Shown here piece by piece: positions 1 through 9,460 of a stretch of DNA of 30,312 nucleotides. The stretch is from CAZWTD01 sp964637345 (GTDB taxonomy: Bacteria > Patescibacteriota > Patescibacteriia > HK-STAS-PATE-3). Below the pieces are notes generated by a model. It saw only the letters and a list, made by a program, of their open reading frames with translations. It ran no database searches and was not told the DNA's origin. The translations under genes and the position numbers were made by a program. How positions within the stretch are numbered: the stretch's first letter is position 1; every line of letters starts with the position of its first letter. The stretch is taken from NCBI GenBank assembly GCA_964637345.1, contig CAZWTD010000015.1:1-30312 (forward strand). Direction: 5' to 3'.

Positions 1-2
1 TT

Positions 3-1580
3 CCGACGAGCCAGACGGGAACCCTCGGGGGTTCAGTGAATTACACCTTGAATTTGAAGGAAACCGTAACGGACTATACCTGGCCGGCGAATGTTACTCT
101 CGATTCGGTTGCTCCGAGCGGCGGCGTCGGGAAACTCACGACGACAAGTCTTCCGGCCAATGTTACCCCGGGCGATATTGCGGGCGCACCAGCGACAAAG
201 CAAGTGACGATCAACATCGCCGGGGATACTCCGCCGAATACCTACACGCTGACCTTCAAAGGCGTTGGAACCGACCCCTTAGTCCGGACGCACTTTGTAA
301 CGGTTCAACTTGTTCTTGAGGACGTCGACTTCGCATTGACCGCCACGCCGCCGAGCCAGCAGGGAAACCCGGGAAATGTCTACTCCTACACGCTGAACCT
401 TCGAGACATTCCAGATGATGCTGATCTTGATTATACCTGGCCGGTTGACCTTACTTTTGTGAGCTCCGCGCCAGCGTCTGGTATCTATGCGACGAACCTT
501 CCGGTCGCGCGAATTCCGGCCGAGGAGCCCGGAACAAACTTTGTTGTGAATATGTCGGTTCCGCCCTCAACCCCGCGGGAACTCTATACCCTTACTTTCC
601 GCGGTCGGGGAAATGATCCCACGACGAAGACGCATGACGTAACCGTTCAGCTTGACCTGCGCCTGGTCGACAACACTCCGCCAGTTATCCCGTCGGACAG
701 CATTGTCTGTACGCCGGGAACCGACCGGATTACCGTTGCCTGGACGACCGACGAGCCGGCCACCGGAGTCTTGTTCTACGGAACGAGTAATCCGCCGTCG
801 AATCAGCAGAATGAAACTGGCGGACTGAAGACGACGCACTCGGTGACAAAGACCGGCTTGAGTCAGAACACCGACTATTACTACCAGGTCCAATCCTGCG
901 ACGGAGCAACTCCTCCAAACTGTACGGGACGACTTCCGAGTCCGGCAGGAGTCTGTCACACCTTAACCGTTGTTGATAGCGAACCGCCTGTCGTGAACTG
1001 GGTGAATCCGCTCGATGGAGCGAACGTTTCTGGTGTTGTTCAGCTGAAGGCGAGCGCGACTGACAACGTCGGAGTGACTGAAGTGCGTTTCTCGGTCGAC
1101 GGAGGCATGGTCCATACGGACACTGCGCCGCCGGGCTGCGCTCCCGACTACTGCTTCCCAACCTGGAACTCTTCGAGCGTTTCGAACGGGAATCACACCT
1201 TGACAGCGACCGCGAAAGATGGCGCGGGCAACACCGCATCTGATACAATTACCATTACGGTCCAGAACGATAATTCCGCGCCGATCTGTTCGAACCTGCG
1301 CTACAACATTCTCGGGAATGACGTAGCAATCTCATGGGTAACGAATGAGGTCGCGGACTCCCGGGTCTACTACTGTCGCGAGGGAAGCGGCCCGGAAACC
1401 TGCGGCAACTGCGGAGGGGACGGGTACGGACCTAGTCAGTACTACTGCAACGCAGACATCGATAACGCGGACGTCCTCAACCACCTGGTCCAGCTCGACG
1501 ATCTTGATAACGGCGCGCTCTATCACTTCATGGCCGAATCGTGCGACCCCGGAGACAACTGCGGGCAGTGCGGCGGCTAA
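3..1580 (+). CDS. Ig/FN3-repeat surface protein, 5' end outside window
   Basis: The frame is open from the left edge, so the gene begins upstream and only about 525 C-terminal residues are seen. An in-frame GTG at 36 lies inside a repeat and is not a credible start. Two homologous beta-sandwich repeats of about 100 residues come first; both carry NYTLNL/SYTLNL, DYTWP and YTLTF(K/R)G motifs. Next are an FN3-like module (from about 669, starting DNTPP, with YYYQVQSCD), a Big/cadherin-like module (from about 975, DSEPPVVNWVNP and GNHTLTATAKDGAGN), and a final FN3-like module with many Cys that ends CGQCGG at the stop. Such modules are typical of exported adhesins or pilus-associated proteins. 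The next gene starts 25 nt downstream and also carries FN3 and Cys-rich parts, so the two probably act together at the cell surface. No catalytic motif was seen, and the substrate or partner cannot be told. Confidence 0.85.
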   Translation, partial: PTSQTGTLGGSVNYTLNLKETVTDYTWPANVTLDSVAPSGGVGKLTTTSLPANVTPGDIAGAPATKQVTINIAGDTPPNTYTLTFKGVGTDPLVRTHFVTVQLVLEDVDFALTATPPSQQGNPGNVYSYTLNLRDIPDDADLDYTWPVDLTFVSSAPASGIYATNLPVARIPAEEPGTNFVVNMSVPPSTPRELYTLTFRGRGNDPTTKTHDVTVQLDLRLVDNTPPVIPSDSIVCTPGTDRITVAWTTDEPATGVLFYGTSNPPSNQQNETGGLKTTHSVTKTGLSQNTDYYYQVQSCDGATPPNCTGRLPSPAGVCHTLTVVDSEPPVVNWVNPLDGANVSGVVQLKASATDNVGVTEVRFSVDGGMVHTDTAPPGCAPDYCFPTWNSSSVSNGNHTLTATAKDGAGNTASDTITITVQNDNSAPICSNLRYNILGNDVAISWVTNEVADSRVYYCREGSGPETCGNCGGDGYGPSQYYCNADIDNADVLNHLVQLDDLDNGALYHFMAESCDPGDNCGQCGG

Positions 1581-1605
1581 GAGATTCATCTGACCTAACT
1601 CCTTC

Positions 1606-4600
1606 ATGCGACTGATTCGACGAACAGCTCAATCGTTAAAGTTCAGGCTTATCTTTTTGAGCCTGGGCTTTGCGGTTTTGCTCGTTGCGGCCGGATCAGC
1701 GACCCGAATTGAAGCGCAATCCGGACTCGTTATCTCCAACTATCGGGTTTCAACCTACACGTCGACCTACGTTGATATCTCCTGGACAACAAATCTCGAT
1801 GCAGATTCCAGGGTGCGCTGGGGGCTTCAGGGTGCGGGATTGCCAAACCAGGAGTCGTCTTCTGTCTTGACGCAGAATCACACGCTTCGCCTCGAACCGC
1901 TGACGCCGGATACGATCTACGAGTTTCAGGTTGGCTCAAAGCTTGAAGCGGATGATGAGTCTGAACGCGTCTGGGCACCAGAAGATGACACGATCATCTT
2001 CCAGACCCCGGCCGGCGGAGGGGGCGGAACGGAGCCGCCGACGCTGACCTCGATCGGCGTGATTCGGAACTGCTGCACCGCGCGCTTTATCTTTGAGACG
2101 AATCGCGACGCCGGCTACTCAATTACGATCGTGAGCGGCCCGAATGCTGTTGGCGCGAATGGTATGTCGGCCTCCGGCGTCTTCCAGGATTCCTGGGATG
2201 TGCCGTATCCTTTTGATGCCGGGGACCCGAACCTCATCGCTTCAAGCGACTACGGATACACGATTACGGTCTTTGACGAAGATGATAATAGCCGGGAGTA
2301 TGGCCCCTTCTACTTTACGACCGGGAATAGTCCGTCGGATTACACCTTTACCCCTGGGGTGTGTGTTGACGGGACGATCTTTGGAACCTGCAATGCGGAT
2401 GGCCAATACTGCGGGCCGGGCGGCTTGGTGCTGAATTGCGCGGTCTGTGGTTTCCAATGCCAGATCGGCTCGACCTGCCGGAACGGCGGAGCCTGTACCG
2501 ATGATCCGGGAACCGGCGAAAGCAGCTTCCAGTGTAACCCGCCGAGTTGTTATGGAACGACCTGCGTGGGCGGCGCGAATGACGGCGCTTCGTGCACTTC
2601 GAGCGGCCAGTGTCCCGGCGGGAGCTGTACAGGAGAAGAGTTTATTAGCCCGGCCGGACCCGGGTGCTATACGAGCTGGCAGAAGTGTAACGCCAATACC
2701 GTTCTTAAAGTGCAGAAAGACCGGGTCTGTAATAAGTGGATGACCTGCCGGACCCAGACCGACGTCCAAAATCCCACAACGAGACAGACTGAAGCGCTTT
2801 GTTACGACTTGGCAGCGTGCGCGGCAATCGGGCCGGACGGCGAGTGCGCAAAGCCGCTCTACGGAAAATACTGCGTCGACGATCCGCTGCGTTTTTGCGA
2901 AACAAGCGCGGATTGCGAGGTTGCGCTCTGCCGGCCGGCATCAGGAAAGTGGTGTTCCCAGGCGAAGAAGGACGCTGTGAGCGGGCTCTACGAATATCTT
3001 CCCTGCGAGAATAATGATACTTGCGTTGCTGAAGGCCTCGCTCCGAATTGCGTTGATTTTACCCCGGCGAATGTAACGTATACCGCTCCGGATGACGTGC
3101 AGAGCATTCGCTACTTAACTGGAGCAATCAACGCCGGACTTGAATGGACAACCGGCCCCTCGCTCCGCGTTGAGGGATCTTTCCCGTGGTATTTTATGCC
3201 GCAGGAAGGTTCGATTGTTCCGATCAGCAATTCGCACTTCGAAGAACGGGAAACCATTACAACGTTCACTGCTGACGGGACGAAGAAGACGACAACTTCG
3301 TATACGACGAAACCTTGGTCAGCCTTTGGCGCAAAAGGGTCGGATAATGCCGAGCCGACCGTGCTTGTTACGTCCGAAGAGTCGGGAAATCAGAACAACC
3401 CGAACCATGTTTTGAAAATCGATCCAACTGATGCCGGTCCCTCTTGTGTTGGAGGCACTAATGATGGGGCTGCCTGTAACAACGATGCTGACTGCGTCGG
3501 GGGAGGAGATTGTGTTGCGTTTACCTCCGGAGCCCAAGCGCCCCAGAATCCTTTTGCTACCTTAAGCACAGCGAAATATGTTCTCTCCTTCCGGGCAAAA
3601 TCAGCGTCTCCGGACGGTCAGACCATTGTCGCGCGGTTGTACCGGAATGACGGGACAACCTTTCTTCTGAAGCGCGCTGAACTAACATCAGGCTGGCAGA
3701 CCTTCACGACCGAAGAGCCGATTACGAACGTTGGAGGCGGCGAGGCTCGTTTGCAGTTTGTTCGGTCAGAGGGTAGCGCAGATCCCTTCTATATCGACGA
3801 TATCGCATTTAATACCGCGCTCGGTGTTCGAGCGAGCGGCAAGAACATCGAGTTTGTTCCTCGCTCCTGCCGGCTCTATCCTCGCGAAGATTCGCTTCTC
3901 TGTGAATATCGCGATGAATCCGGAGTTCGGTATAAGGGGTGGTATGGCTACTGTCTTGAGCGGGACTCGCGCTACGCTGATCGCTGCCTTTCCTGGTGGC
4001 CGGTTGATATTATCGGCGGAGAAACCGACGTGTTCGGAACCTTCGGGTCGGAAGTCGCTGCAGGCTACCAGAATCGTCAGCCGCTCTTTTATTGCCTTGA
4101 AGCGAAAGGCGTGAGCGGTGGTGATGAAGTAACATATCGGTATGGCTCTGAGTTCGATCCATCATGCGCTCTGCCCGGCAGCGCAAGTCGAGAAGGGAAC
4201 GTTCGGTATGGGGAGACAAGTATGCTTGGATATTTTCGATCAAGTTCCGGAGACTGCAATAATATTGGGGGTATCAATACGTACAATTGTTCGGGAAATG
4301 CGCTTATTGCCGCCTGTAATGACAAAGCGCTTTGGGGCGAATGTCAAGGCAATAACTCTGGGAAGAGCGAGTACCCAGTGGCTCAGGCTGATAAGTATGA
4401 TAAGTCGTCAATTTCAAAGATCATGGTTCGGGAGATTCGTGCGTCTCATGGAGATTGGAATTTCTCTCCGTTAGTGTTAGACGAATCGAATAATTGGACG
4501 GCTTCGATGTCTAATGCGGCAAATGAATTTCGTATTCAAGCGTTCTTTGATGAAAATCAAGTACTTGAGAAATACGTTCTTTATGGCTGTGATGGTACTG

Positions 4601-6255
4601 GAAATGATGGTGGCTTTGCTGCTGTAGTTGAATTTTATCTTCGGGAAATGTGCACAAAAGTCGTTAAGGTTGTAGACGGGGATGGCAGGAACCGCGCCTG
4701 GGCAAACCGCGTGTCTGTTGGAAGTGCGTATCAGACGCTCTATTCAAACTATCGTTTCACTGACGACCTTTCGCCATTTGGTGGCGCCGTCCCTGGTTCT
4801 TCTGACCCAAGCGACTGGTCCGACTTGCTTTACGTTGAAGCTCCTCGAACAAATGAAACCTTTACGTTTCCCTATCAAACACGAGCAGGTCTACCTCTTG
4901 CCTGTAATGGTGATTGTTCGAATCGGGTTTGTATTGGCGGTGGGGTAAAAGACGGACTGCTTTGCCGGACCGCCGAGGATTGTCGAGATACGAATGGGAC
5001 TCAGGGGGTTTGCTCGGGTGTGGGTACCTGTAGTCAAACTTTGAAATCATGTGTCGGAAATCGGGATGGCTCAGGGGCTTGTAAAAACCGTCTCGGGGGA
5101 ACGATGCCTGATGAGTATTGCTGTTCAGCAGCGAATCCGGACGATTACTGCATCGGCGGTGCTGTGACTGGAGCAGGGAATCAGGTGTTCGCGGGAAATC
5201 AAGGGAATAAGTGCGAGAAGAGCGGCGCCTGGTGTTACTGCGGAGCCGGAGACTGTGCGGATCCGGATCTTAACCCGGACGGCGATGCCTTGTGCGGTAC
5301 CTATATTGAAGGCGATACCTGTGAAATCGGCAATCCGGACTTTCAAACAACTGCCCTTGGCATTAACGCGCTGAAAAGACTCTTCGCGCAGAGTTACGGT
5401 TTCTGGGTCTGGAATCCGACAACTGGTCGCTACGTCGAGCAGGTAGCCTCGGAAGACGATACTGAAGGGCCGGCTAACATCACCCCCCCGACTAACATCT
5501 GTCAGACGTGTTCGAATAACAATAACCTAGCCTGCGTCACGAATGCTGATTGTGGTGGCGGTATCTGTGGTATTAATAAAAATCGCGGACAGTTCAATGA
5601 AGCTAATCCAACCAGTATTAATGCCGACTTCTGTGGAAACCGAACGAACGCCTTCGGGTTCCGGGTGAACGACCACCCGAAAGACGCGAACGACAATGTT
5701 TCCTTGGTTGATATTGTTGACGGCGGCTGGGTGAACTTTAAGTTTAATACCTCGGCAGATGCAGAACAGCTTCCGCTTTCCTCAATTCTGATCCAATGGA
5801 ACGGAAGCGAGCAGCAGTCAATCTACTTCCCCTATGCGCCGAAGTCGGACAAAGACGCGCCGCATTCAATCAGCCATCGCTACTTCTGCAGTGAGGCCAT
5901 TCTCGAAAATCTTTCGACCTGTGCGGCTAGCGCGAAGGATCGGACTTATCCCTGTAAAACCGGATCGTCCTGCGTATACCAGCCGCGCGTCATTGTTCAA
6001 GATAACTGGGGCTGGTGCAACGGGGTGCCGCCCGATTTCCAGACTGGAGCTTCGTGTACGAGTGATCCCTGCGATAACCCGAGTGATATTTGCGAACCGC
6101 GCTATCAGGTTTGCGTGAATAAGGCAGACTATCAAGATTCGAGCCAAGAGTGCAGCGCTGACGCTAATTTCCCGCCGTCCTGGCGCGATTCCTCTAATGG
6201 GACCTTCGATCAAGGCCGTCCGATTGAAGTTCGGGTGCAGTCAAGCGGAGATTAA
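1606..6255 (+). CDS. Giant secreted Cys-rich FN3/jelly-roll protein
   Basis: A 1549-residue protein. The N-terminus has basic residues, a hydrophobic stretch (about 14-30) and a signal-peptidase-like end (IEA-QS near 38), so it is exported. An FN3-like domain (about 40-135) has the purple-acid-phosphatase-type pattern WTTNLDADSRVRWG. A second beta domain (about 145-245) precedes a long Cys-rich part with repeated motifs of the form C-x-G-G-x-x-(D/N)-G-x-x-C-x(5)-(D/Q)-C-x-G-G-x-C, in at least five variants. Residues about 538-740 resemble a carbohydrate-binding jelly-roll (YVLSFRAKS, GWQTFTTEE, FYIDDIAF). No C-terminal anchor or LPXTG motif was seen. The start is the first ATG, 25 nt after the upstream stop, without a clear ribosome binding site. 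It precedes the VirB6-like gene by 8 nt, suggesting a surface component or substrate of the secretion machine. Exact function is unknown. Confidence 0.85.
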   Translation: MRLIRRTAQSLKFRLIFLSLGFAVLLVAAGSATRIEAQSGLVISNYRVSTYTSTYVDISWTTNLDADSRVRWGLQGAGLPNQESSSVLTQNHTLRLEPLTPDTIYEFQVGSKLEADDESERVWAPEDDTIIFQTPAGGGGGTEPPTLTSIGVIRNCCTARFIFETNRDAGYSITIVSGPNAVGANGMSASGVFQDSWDVPYPFDAGDPNLIASSDYGYTITVFDEDDNSREYGPFYFTTGNSPSDYTFTPGVCVDGTIFGTCNADGQYCGPGGLVLNCAVCGFQCQIGSTCRNGGACTDDPGTGESSFQCNPPSCYGTTCVGGANDGASCTSSGQCPGGSCTGEEFISPAGPGCYTSWQKCNANTVLKVQKDRVCNKWMTCRTQTDVQNPTTRQTEALCYDLAACAAIGPDGECAKPLYGKYCVDDPLRFCETSADCEVALCRPASGKWCSQAKKDAVSGLYEYLPCENNDTCVAEGLAPNCVDFTPANVTYTAPDDVQSIRYLTGAINAGLEWTTGPSLRVEGSFPWYFMPQEGSIVPISNSHFEERETITTFTADGTKKTTTSYTTKPWSAFGAKGSDNAEPTVLVTSEESGNQNNPNHVLKIDPTDAGPSCVGGTNDGAACNNDADCVGGGDCVAFTSGAQAPQNPFATLSTAKYVLSFRAKSASPDGQTIVARLYRNDGTTFLLKRAELTSGWQTFTTEEPITNVGGGEARLQFVRSEGSADPFYIDDIAFNTALGVRASGKNIEFVPRSCRLYPREDSLLCEYRDESGVRYKGWYGYCLERDSRYADRCLSWWPVDIIGGETDVFGTFGSEVAAGYQNRQPLFYCLEAKGVSGGDEVTYRYGSEFDPSCALPGSASREGNVRYGETSMLGYFRSSSGDCNNIGGINTYNCSGNALIAACNDKALWGECQGNNSGKSEYPVAQADKYDKSSISKIMVREIRASHGDWNFSPLVLDESNNWTASMSNAANEFRIQAFFDENQVLEKYVLYGCDGTGNDGGFAAVVEFYLREMCTKVVKVVDGDGRNRAWANRVSVGSAYQTLYSNYRFTDDLSPFGGAVPGSSDPSDWSDLLYVEAPRTNETFTFPYQTRAGLPLACNGDCSNRVCIGGGVKDGLLCRTAEDCRDTNGTQGVCSGVGTCSQTLKSCVGNRDGSGACKNRLGGTMPDEYCCSAANPDDYCIGGAVTGAGNQVFAGNQGNKCEKSGAWCYCGAGDCADPDLNPDGDALCGTYIEGDTCEIGNPDFQTTALGINALKRLFAQSYGFWVWNPTTGRYVEQVASEDDTEGPANITPPTNICQTCSNNNNLACVTNADCGGGICGINKNRGQFNEANPTSINADFCGNRTNAFGFRVNDHPKDANDNVSLVDIVDGGWVNFKFNTSADAEQLPLSSILIQWNGSEQQSIYFPYAPKSDKDAPHSISHRYFCSEAILENLSTCAASAKDRTYPCKTGSSCVYQPRVIVQDNWGWCNGVPPDFQTGASCTSDPCDNPSDICEPRYQVCVNKADYQDSSQECSADANFPPSWRDSSNGTFDQGRPIEVRVQSSGD

Positions 6256-6263
6256 CACTGTTC

Positions 6264-9200
6264 ATGCGATTTCATAGCCTTTTCCAGAAAGTAAAAGCCC
6301 TCATCGTTCGGCGCCCGTCGCGGACGGCGATCTTTGTGCTCGGGGGCGTCTTAGCAATCGGGTGCTTGATTCCTTTCCTTACGAGCGCCCAAGACATCGG
6401 CGCTGGAGATAAGTTTGTCGTTTGGCTCGTGCAATGGGTTCTCTACCCGATTGTGCGTTTTCTCGCGAACGTTTTGATTGTCGTCATTAACATCCTCATT
6501 GGAGTCGCGCAGTACAATGACTTCATCCATGCGACAGCCGTGGAAAAGGGCTGGGTGATCGTTCGGGACCTCTGCAACATGTTTTTTATTATCGTCCTGC
6601 TCGTGATTGCCTTCGGGACGATCCTGAAGATCGAGACGTACCGGTACAACCGCCTGCTTGGAAAGCTTATCCTCTACGCCTTTCTTATCAACTTCTCGAA
6701 GTTCATCGCAGGATTCTGGATTGACATCGGGCAAGTTGTCATGTTGACCTTCGTGAATGGTTTTAAGGACGCCGCTGCGGGAAATTTAGCTTCTGGATTG
6801 GGGATGGCCGATATGCTGACTTTGGTCAAGAATGGGGACCCCGGCGACATTAATAGCTCCTCACTCTTTAACGCGATTTTGCTCGCAATCGCTCTCTTAA
6901 TCATCGCAGTGATTGTTGTGCTGATTATGACCCTCATCCTCCTTCTCCGGGTCCTGACGCTATGGTTTTTAATCGTCCTGTCGCCGATCGCCTTTATTAC
7001 GCGGATTTTTCCGAATACAGCAAAGTATTCCGACCAATGGTGGGGGGAGTTTAATAAGCAGATTATCGTCGGTCCGGTCATGGCCTTTTTCCTCTGGCTC
7101 GCCCTTACGATTATTGCTTTCAATGGGCCAACTTCGACGAATTACGGGTTTAAGCAAGTGAGTAAAGCCGAACAAGCGGCGCTCATTTCCGGAGCTGAGG
7201 GGCGAGGGGCGGGCGTAGCTCGGTCGGTTGCCGCGGCAGTTACCGAGATTAGCCAATCGGACCGCCTCCTTTCTTACATGATTTCAATAGGAATGCTTCT
7301 TGGTGCTCTCCAGGCGGCACAACAGGTTGGCGGAGCGGGGGGAAAACTTGCCGGCGCGTGGTCTGAAAAAATTCGAACCGGTGGCTTGACTGCGGCGGGG
7401 CTCCTGACCGGAGTTGCTGCTGCTCGTTTTGCGCTTCGGGGCGCGCGCGGCGGGGCAAGAAAACTCGCCGGGACAGTTGCCCGGGAAACGACGATGCGGG
7501 TGCCGATGGCCCGTTTAGCTACGAAGAAATATTGGGAAGGCTTTTGGGCGAAAGGGAAAGAACTTCAAGAAGAAGCCGATCGTGTGATTGTGTCAAAAGG
7601 AAAAAGCACTCGCGATCGTTGGGACTATGTTGTCTTGAAAGGAAAGCCGGGGAATGTTATGCCGGCACGTTTTGAGAACACAGTTACGGCGATGCGAAAT
7701 GAAGCAGAAGCGAATGCCCAGAAGTCGCTGGGTCGGAATCCAAGTACTGAGAAGCGGGTTCGCCAATTAAAAACTGCAGCTGCGCGAGCGAAAAAAGGCG
7801 GTCTTCATGAAGCGCTGGATGCAGCAGCAAACCTTAATATGACCGCCGCCGCTGGAAATTTAGACGACCGTTGGGCTGATGCCGTAAAGTCCGGGGAGGT
7901 CACGCGCGAAAATGCACTAAGTGAATGGCATGCTGATCGAGTTGAGCAGCTCTTCGAGGGTTTCGAAGAAGAGAAGGCGCATGTGATGATGGCATACGAT
8001 CTCGATATTGACCGTGCAAAGTTCGACCCCATCGCGATTGCTCATAAAATGGCCATGGATCAGGGTGGCGAGGATCTTCGAAAGAAAGTGTGGGAGGCGT
8101 ATTTCGAACAGGATGACGTGAAGCAGAAAGCGGCCTACAACGATCCGGTCGTAAAGAAAATAATTGAGGATTCACGGAAGGCTCGCGATGCCGCAGTGAT
8201 GCGCGCCGGTGATCTTGATCAGGTGAAATTGCGCGGATTGCAAGAGGCAGCTGAATCGTCACGAAATAACGGTCATGACGAGCAGACAGTCGCTGTTTAT
8301 GATTCGGATATGGGGCGCGCGAAGATGGTGGATCCGTTGGAGCAGCAAAAGTATGTAATGGACAATCTTCAGAAGGAGCCGACCCAAGATGTCGCGTCGA
8401 AGATGGTTCCCCACGGCCTAGCGCACTATCAGTACGACCAAGAAAAGCGCAAATTCTTCGCGCAAGTTGATCCGACAAAGCAGTCGCGGCTTGGAAAACA
8501 GAAATTCCAGCTAGCGAGGAATTTCCAAGATCGGGATGCATCGCGGACTGCAGCGCGCTATCCTCAGCGTGCGCTTGGCGTTCGCGGTACGCCTATGGTC
8601 CGCGATGAAGATGCGATTCTCGATAGATTTGGGGATATCATCCCGGGGCGCGAGGAAATGTACCAGGCAGCAGTCGCCCGGGATCGCGAAGCCTATCGAT
8701 TCTTCTACGGACGGCAGTTTGGCTTGCCGGCGAAAGGTGTTGTTTTGCCAGATGAAGACCGGAAGAAGTTTACGGAACAGTATAATGAACGTCGGCATAA
8801 AGATGTCGAGTACCAGCGCATCGTCCAACAAGAAGGTGAAGCCGACCGTGGCGCCTGGGAGCGAGAAACACGCTCTGTGAAAAACGATCGCGGGGAAGAG
8901 GTTCAGGAGGAATGGGAGACGCGGACCCTTCAACAGGAAGACGGATCCGTTGAGAAAGAAGAGCGACGCGTGATTCCGGATGAAGAAAAATCCGAGCGGA
9001 CCCAAGCCATGCGGGATGTGATGGTCGATTCGATGGACGGACGGAAAATTGCCTCCGTTTTCGCTGCGAATCTCCCGAATGACGCGCTCGGGATCGAGCG
9101 GGCGATTAAAGAAATGACGTCCACTCTCAATAACGTCGGAAACCAACTCAGCGCCGTTACCGGTCAAATCAGCCACGCCGGTGCGCGCAATGATGTCGAA

Positions 9201-9455
9201 AAACTCGCTAAGGCTCTTAAACAACAGCAAGCGGCCGGTCGAGACACTCTCGGCTTCATCGGGGCAAATCCGGAATATCAGAGGACCTACTTCCAGCGCT
9301 CCGAGCAGATCCTCCACGACATCGAAAAAGCGATTAATAGCTCAACCAAAGAAGCGCCTACGGTTGAAGCTGAAGGAAGAGAGTCCCAGCCCGGCGCAAG
9401 TGAATCGAAAAGCTCGGGCGAGGAATCACCGCCAAATAAACCAGGAGCCGCCTAA
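6264..9455 (+). CDS. VirB6/TrbL-like T4SS membrane channel protein with long soluble tail
   Basis: A 1063-residue protein. Residues 1-42 form a signal-like segment ending TSAQD. Hydrophobic segments follow at about 51-82, 97-121, 134-162, 203-248 (long, probably two helices), 268-287 and 335-352. The helix pattern and the LLLRVLTLWFLIVLSPIAF stretch match TrbL/VirB6-type inner-membrane T4SS proteins as found in CPR genomes, which line the translocation path. From about residue 360 to the end the protein is hydrophilic, highly charged and mostly helical (many KxxEE and AA-rich stretches), far longer than an ordinary VirB6 of about 300 residues. The start ATG lies 8 nt after the previous stop with no clear SD; the next gene begins 5 nt after this stop. 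Family placement rests on membrane topology, the motif and the VirB4/PrgI context. The tail's role is unknown. Confidence 0.75.
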   Translation: MRFHSLFQKVKALIVRRPSRTAIFVLGGVLAIGCLIPFLTSAQDIGAGDKFVVWLVQWVLYPIVRFLANVLIVVINILIGVAQYNDFIHATAVEKGWVIVRDLCNMFFIIVLLVIAFGTILKIETYRYNRLLGKLILYAFLINFSKFIAGFWIDIGQVVMLTFVNGFKDAAAGNLASGLGMADMLTLVKNGDPGDINSSSLFNAILLAIALLIIAVIVVLIMTLILLLRVLTLWFLIVLSPIAFITRIFPNTAKYSDQWWGEFNKQIIVGPVMAFFLWLALTIIAFNGPTSTNYGFKQVSKAEQAALISGAEGRGAGVARSVAAAVTEISQSDRLLSYMISIGMLLGALQAAQQVGGAGGKLAGAWSEKIRTGGLTAAGLLTGVAAARFALRGARGGARKLAGTVARETTMRVPMARLATKKYWEGFWAKGKELQEEADRVIVSKGKSTRDRWDYVVLKGKPGNVMPARFENTVTAMRNEAEANAQKSLGRNPSTEKRVRQLKTAAARAKKGGLHEALDAAANLNMTAAAGNLDDRWADAVKSGEVTRENALSEWHADRVEQLFEGFEEEKAHVMMAYDLDIDRAKFDPIAIAHKMAMDQGGEDLRKKVWEAYFEQDDVKQKAAYNDPVVKKIIEDSRKARDAAVMRAGDLDQVKLRGLQEAAESSRNNGHDEQTVAVYDSDMGRAKMVDPLEQQKYVMDNLQKEPTQDVASKMVPHGLAHYQYDQEKRKFFAQVDPTKQSRLGKQKFQLARNFQDRDASRTAARYPQRALGVRGTPMVRDEDAILDRFGDIIPGREEMYQAAVARDREAYRFFYGRQFGLPAKGVVLPDEDRKKFTEQYNERRHKDVEYQRIVQQEGEADRGAWERETRSVKNDRGEEVQEEWETRTLQQEDGSVEKEERRVIPDEEKSERTQAMRDVMVDSMDGRKIASVFAANLPNDALGIERAIKEMTSTLNNVGNQLSAVTGQISHAGARNDVEKLAKALKQQQAAGRDTLGFIGANPEYQRTYFQRSEQILHDIEKAINSSTKEAPTVEAEGRESQPGASESKSSGEESPPNKPGAA

Positions 9456-9460
9456 TCCAA

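Noticed and set aside
8511..9317. 268-residue minus-strand frame inside the VirB6-like tail
   Set aside because: It is opposite a long continuous plus-strand gene in a tight operon. No promoter, ribosome site or recognisable domain was seen.
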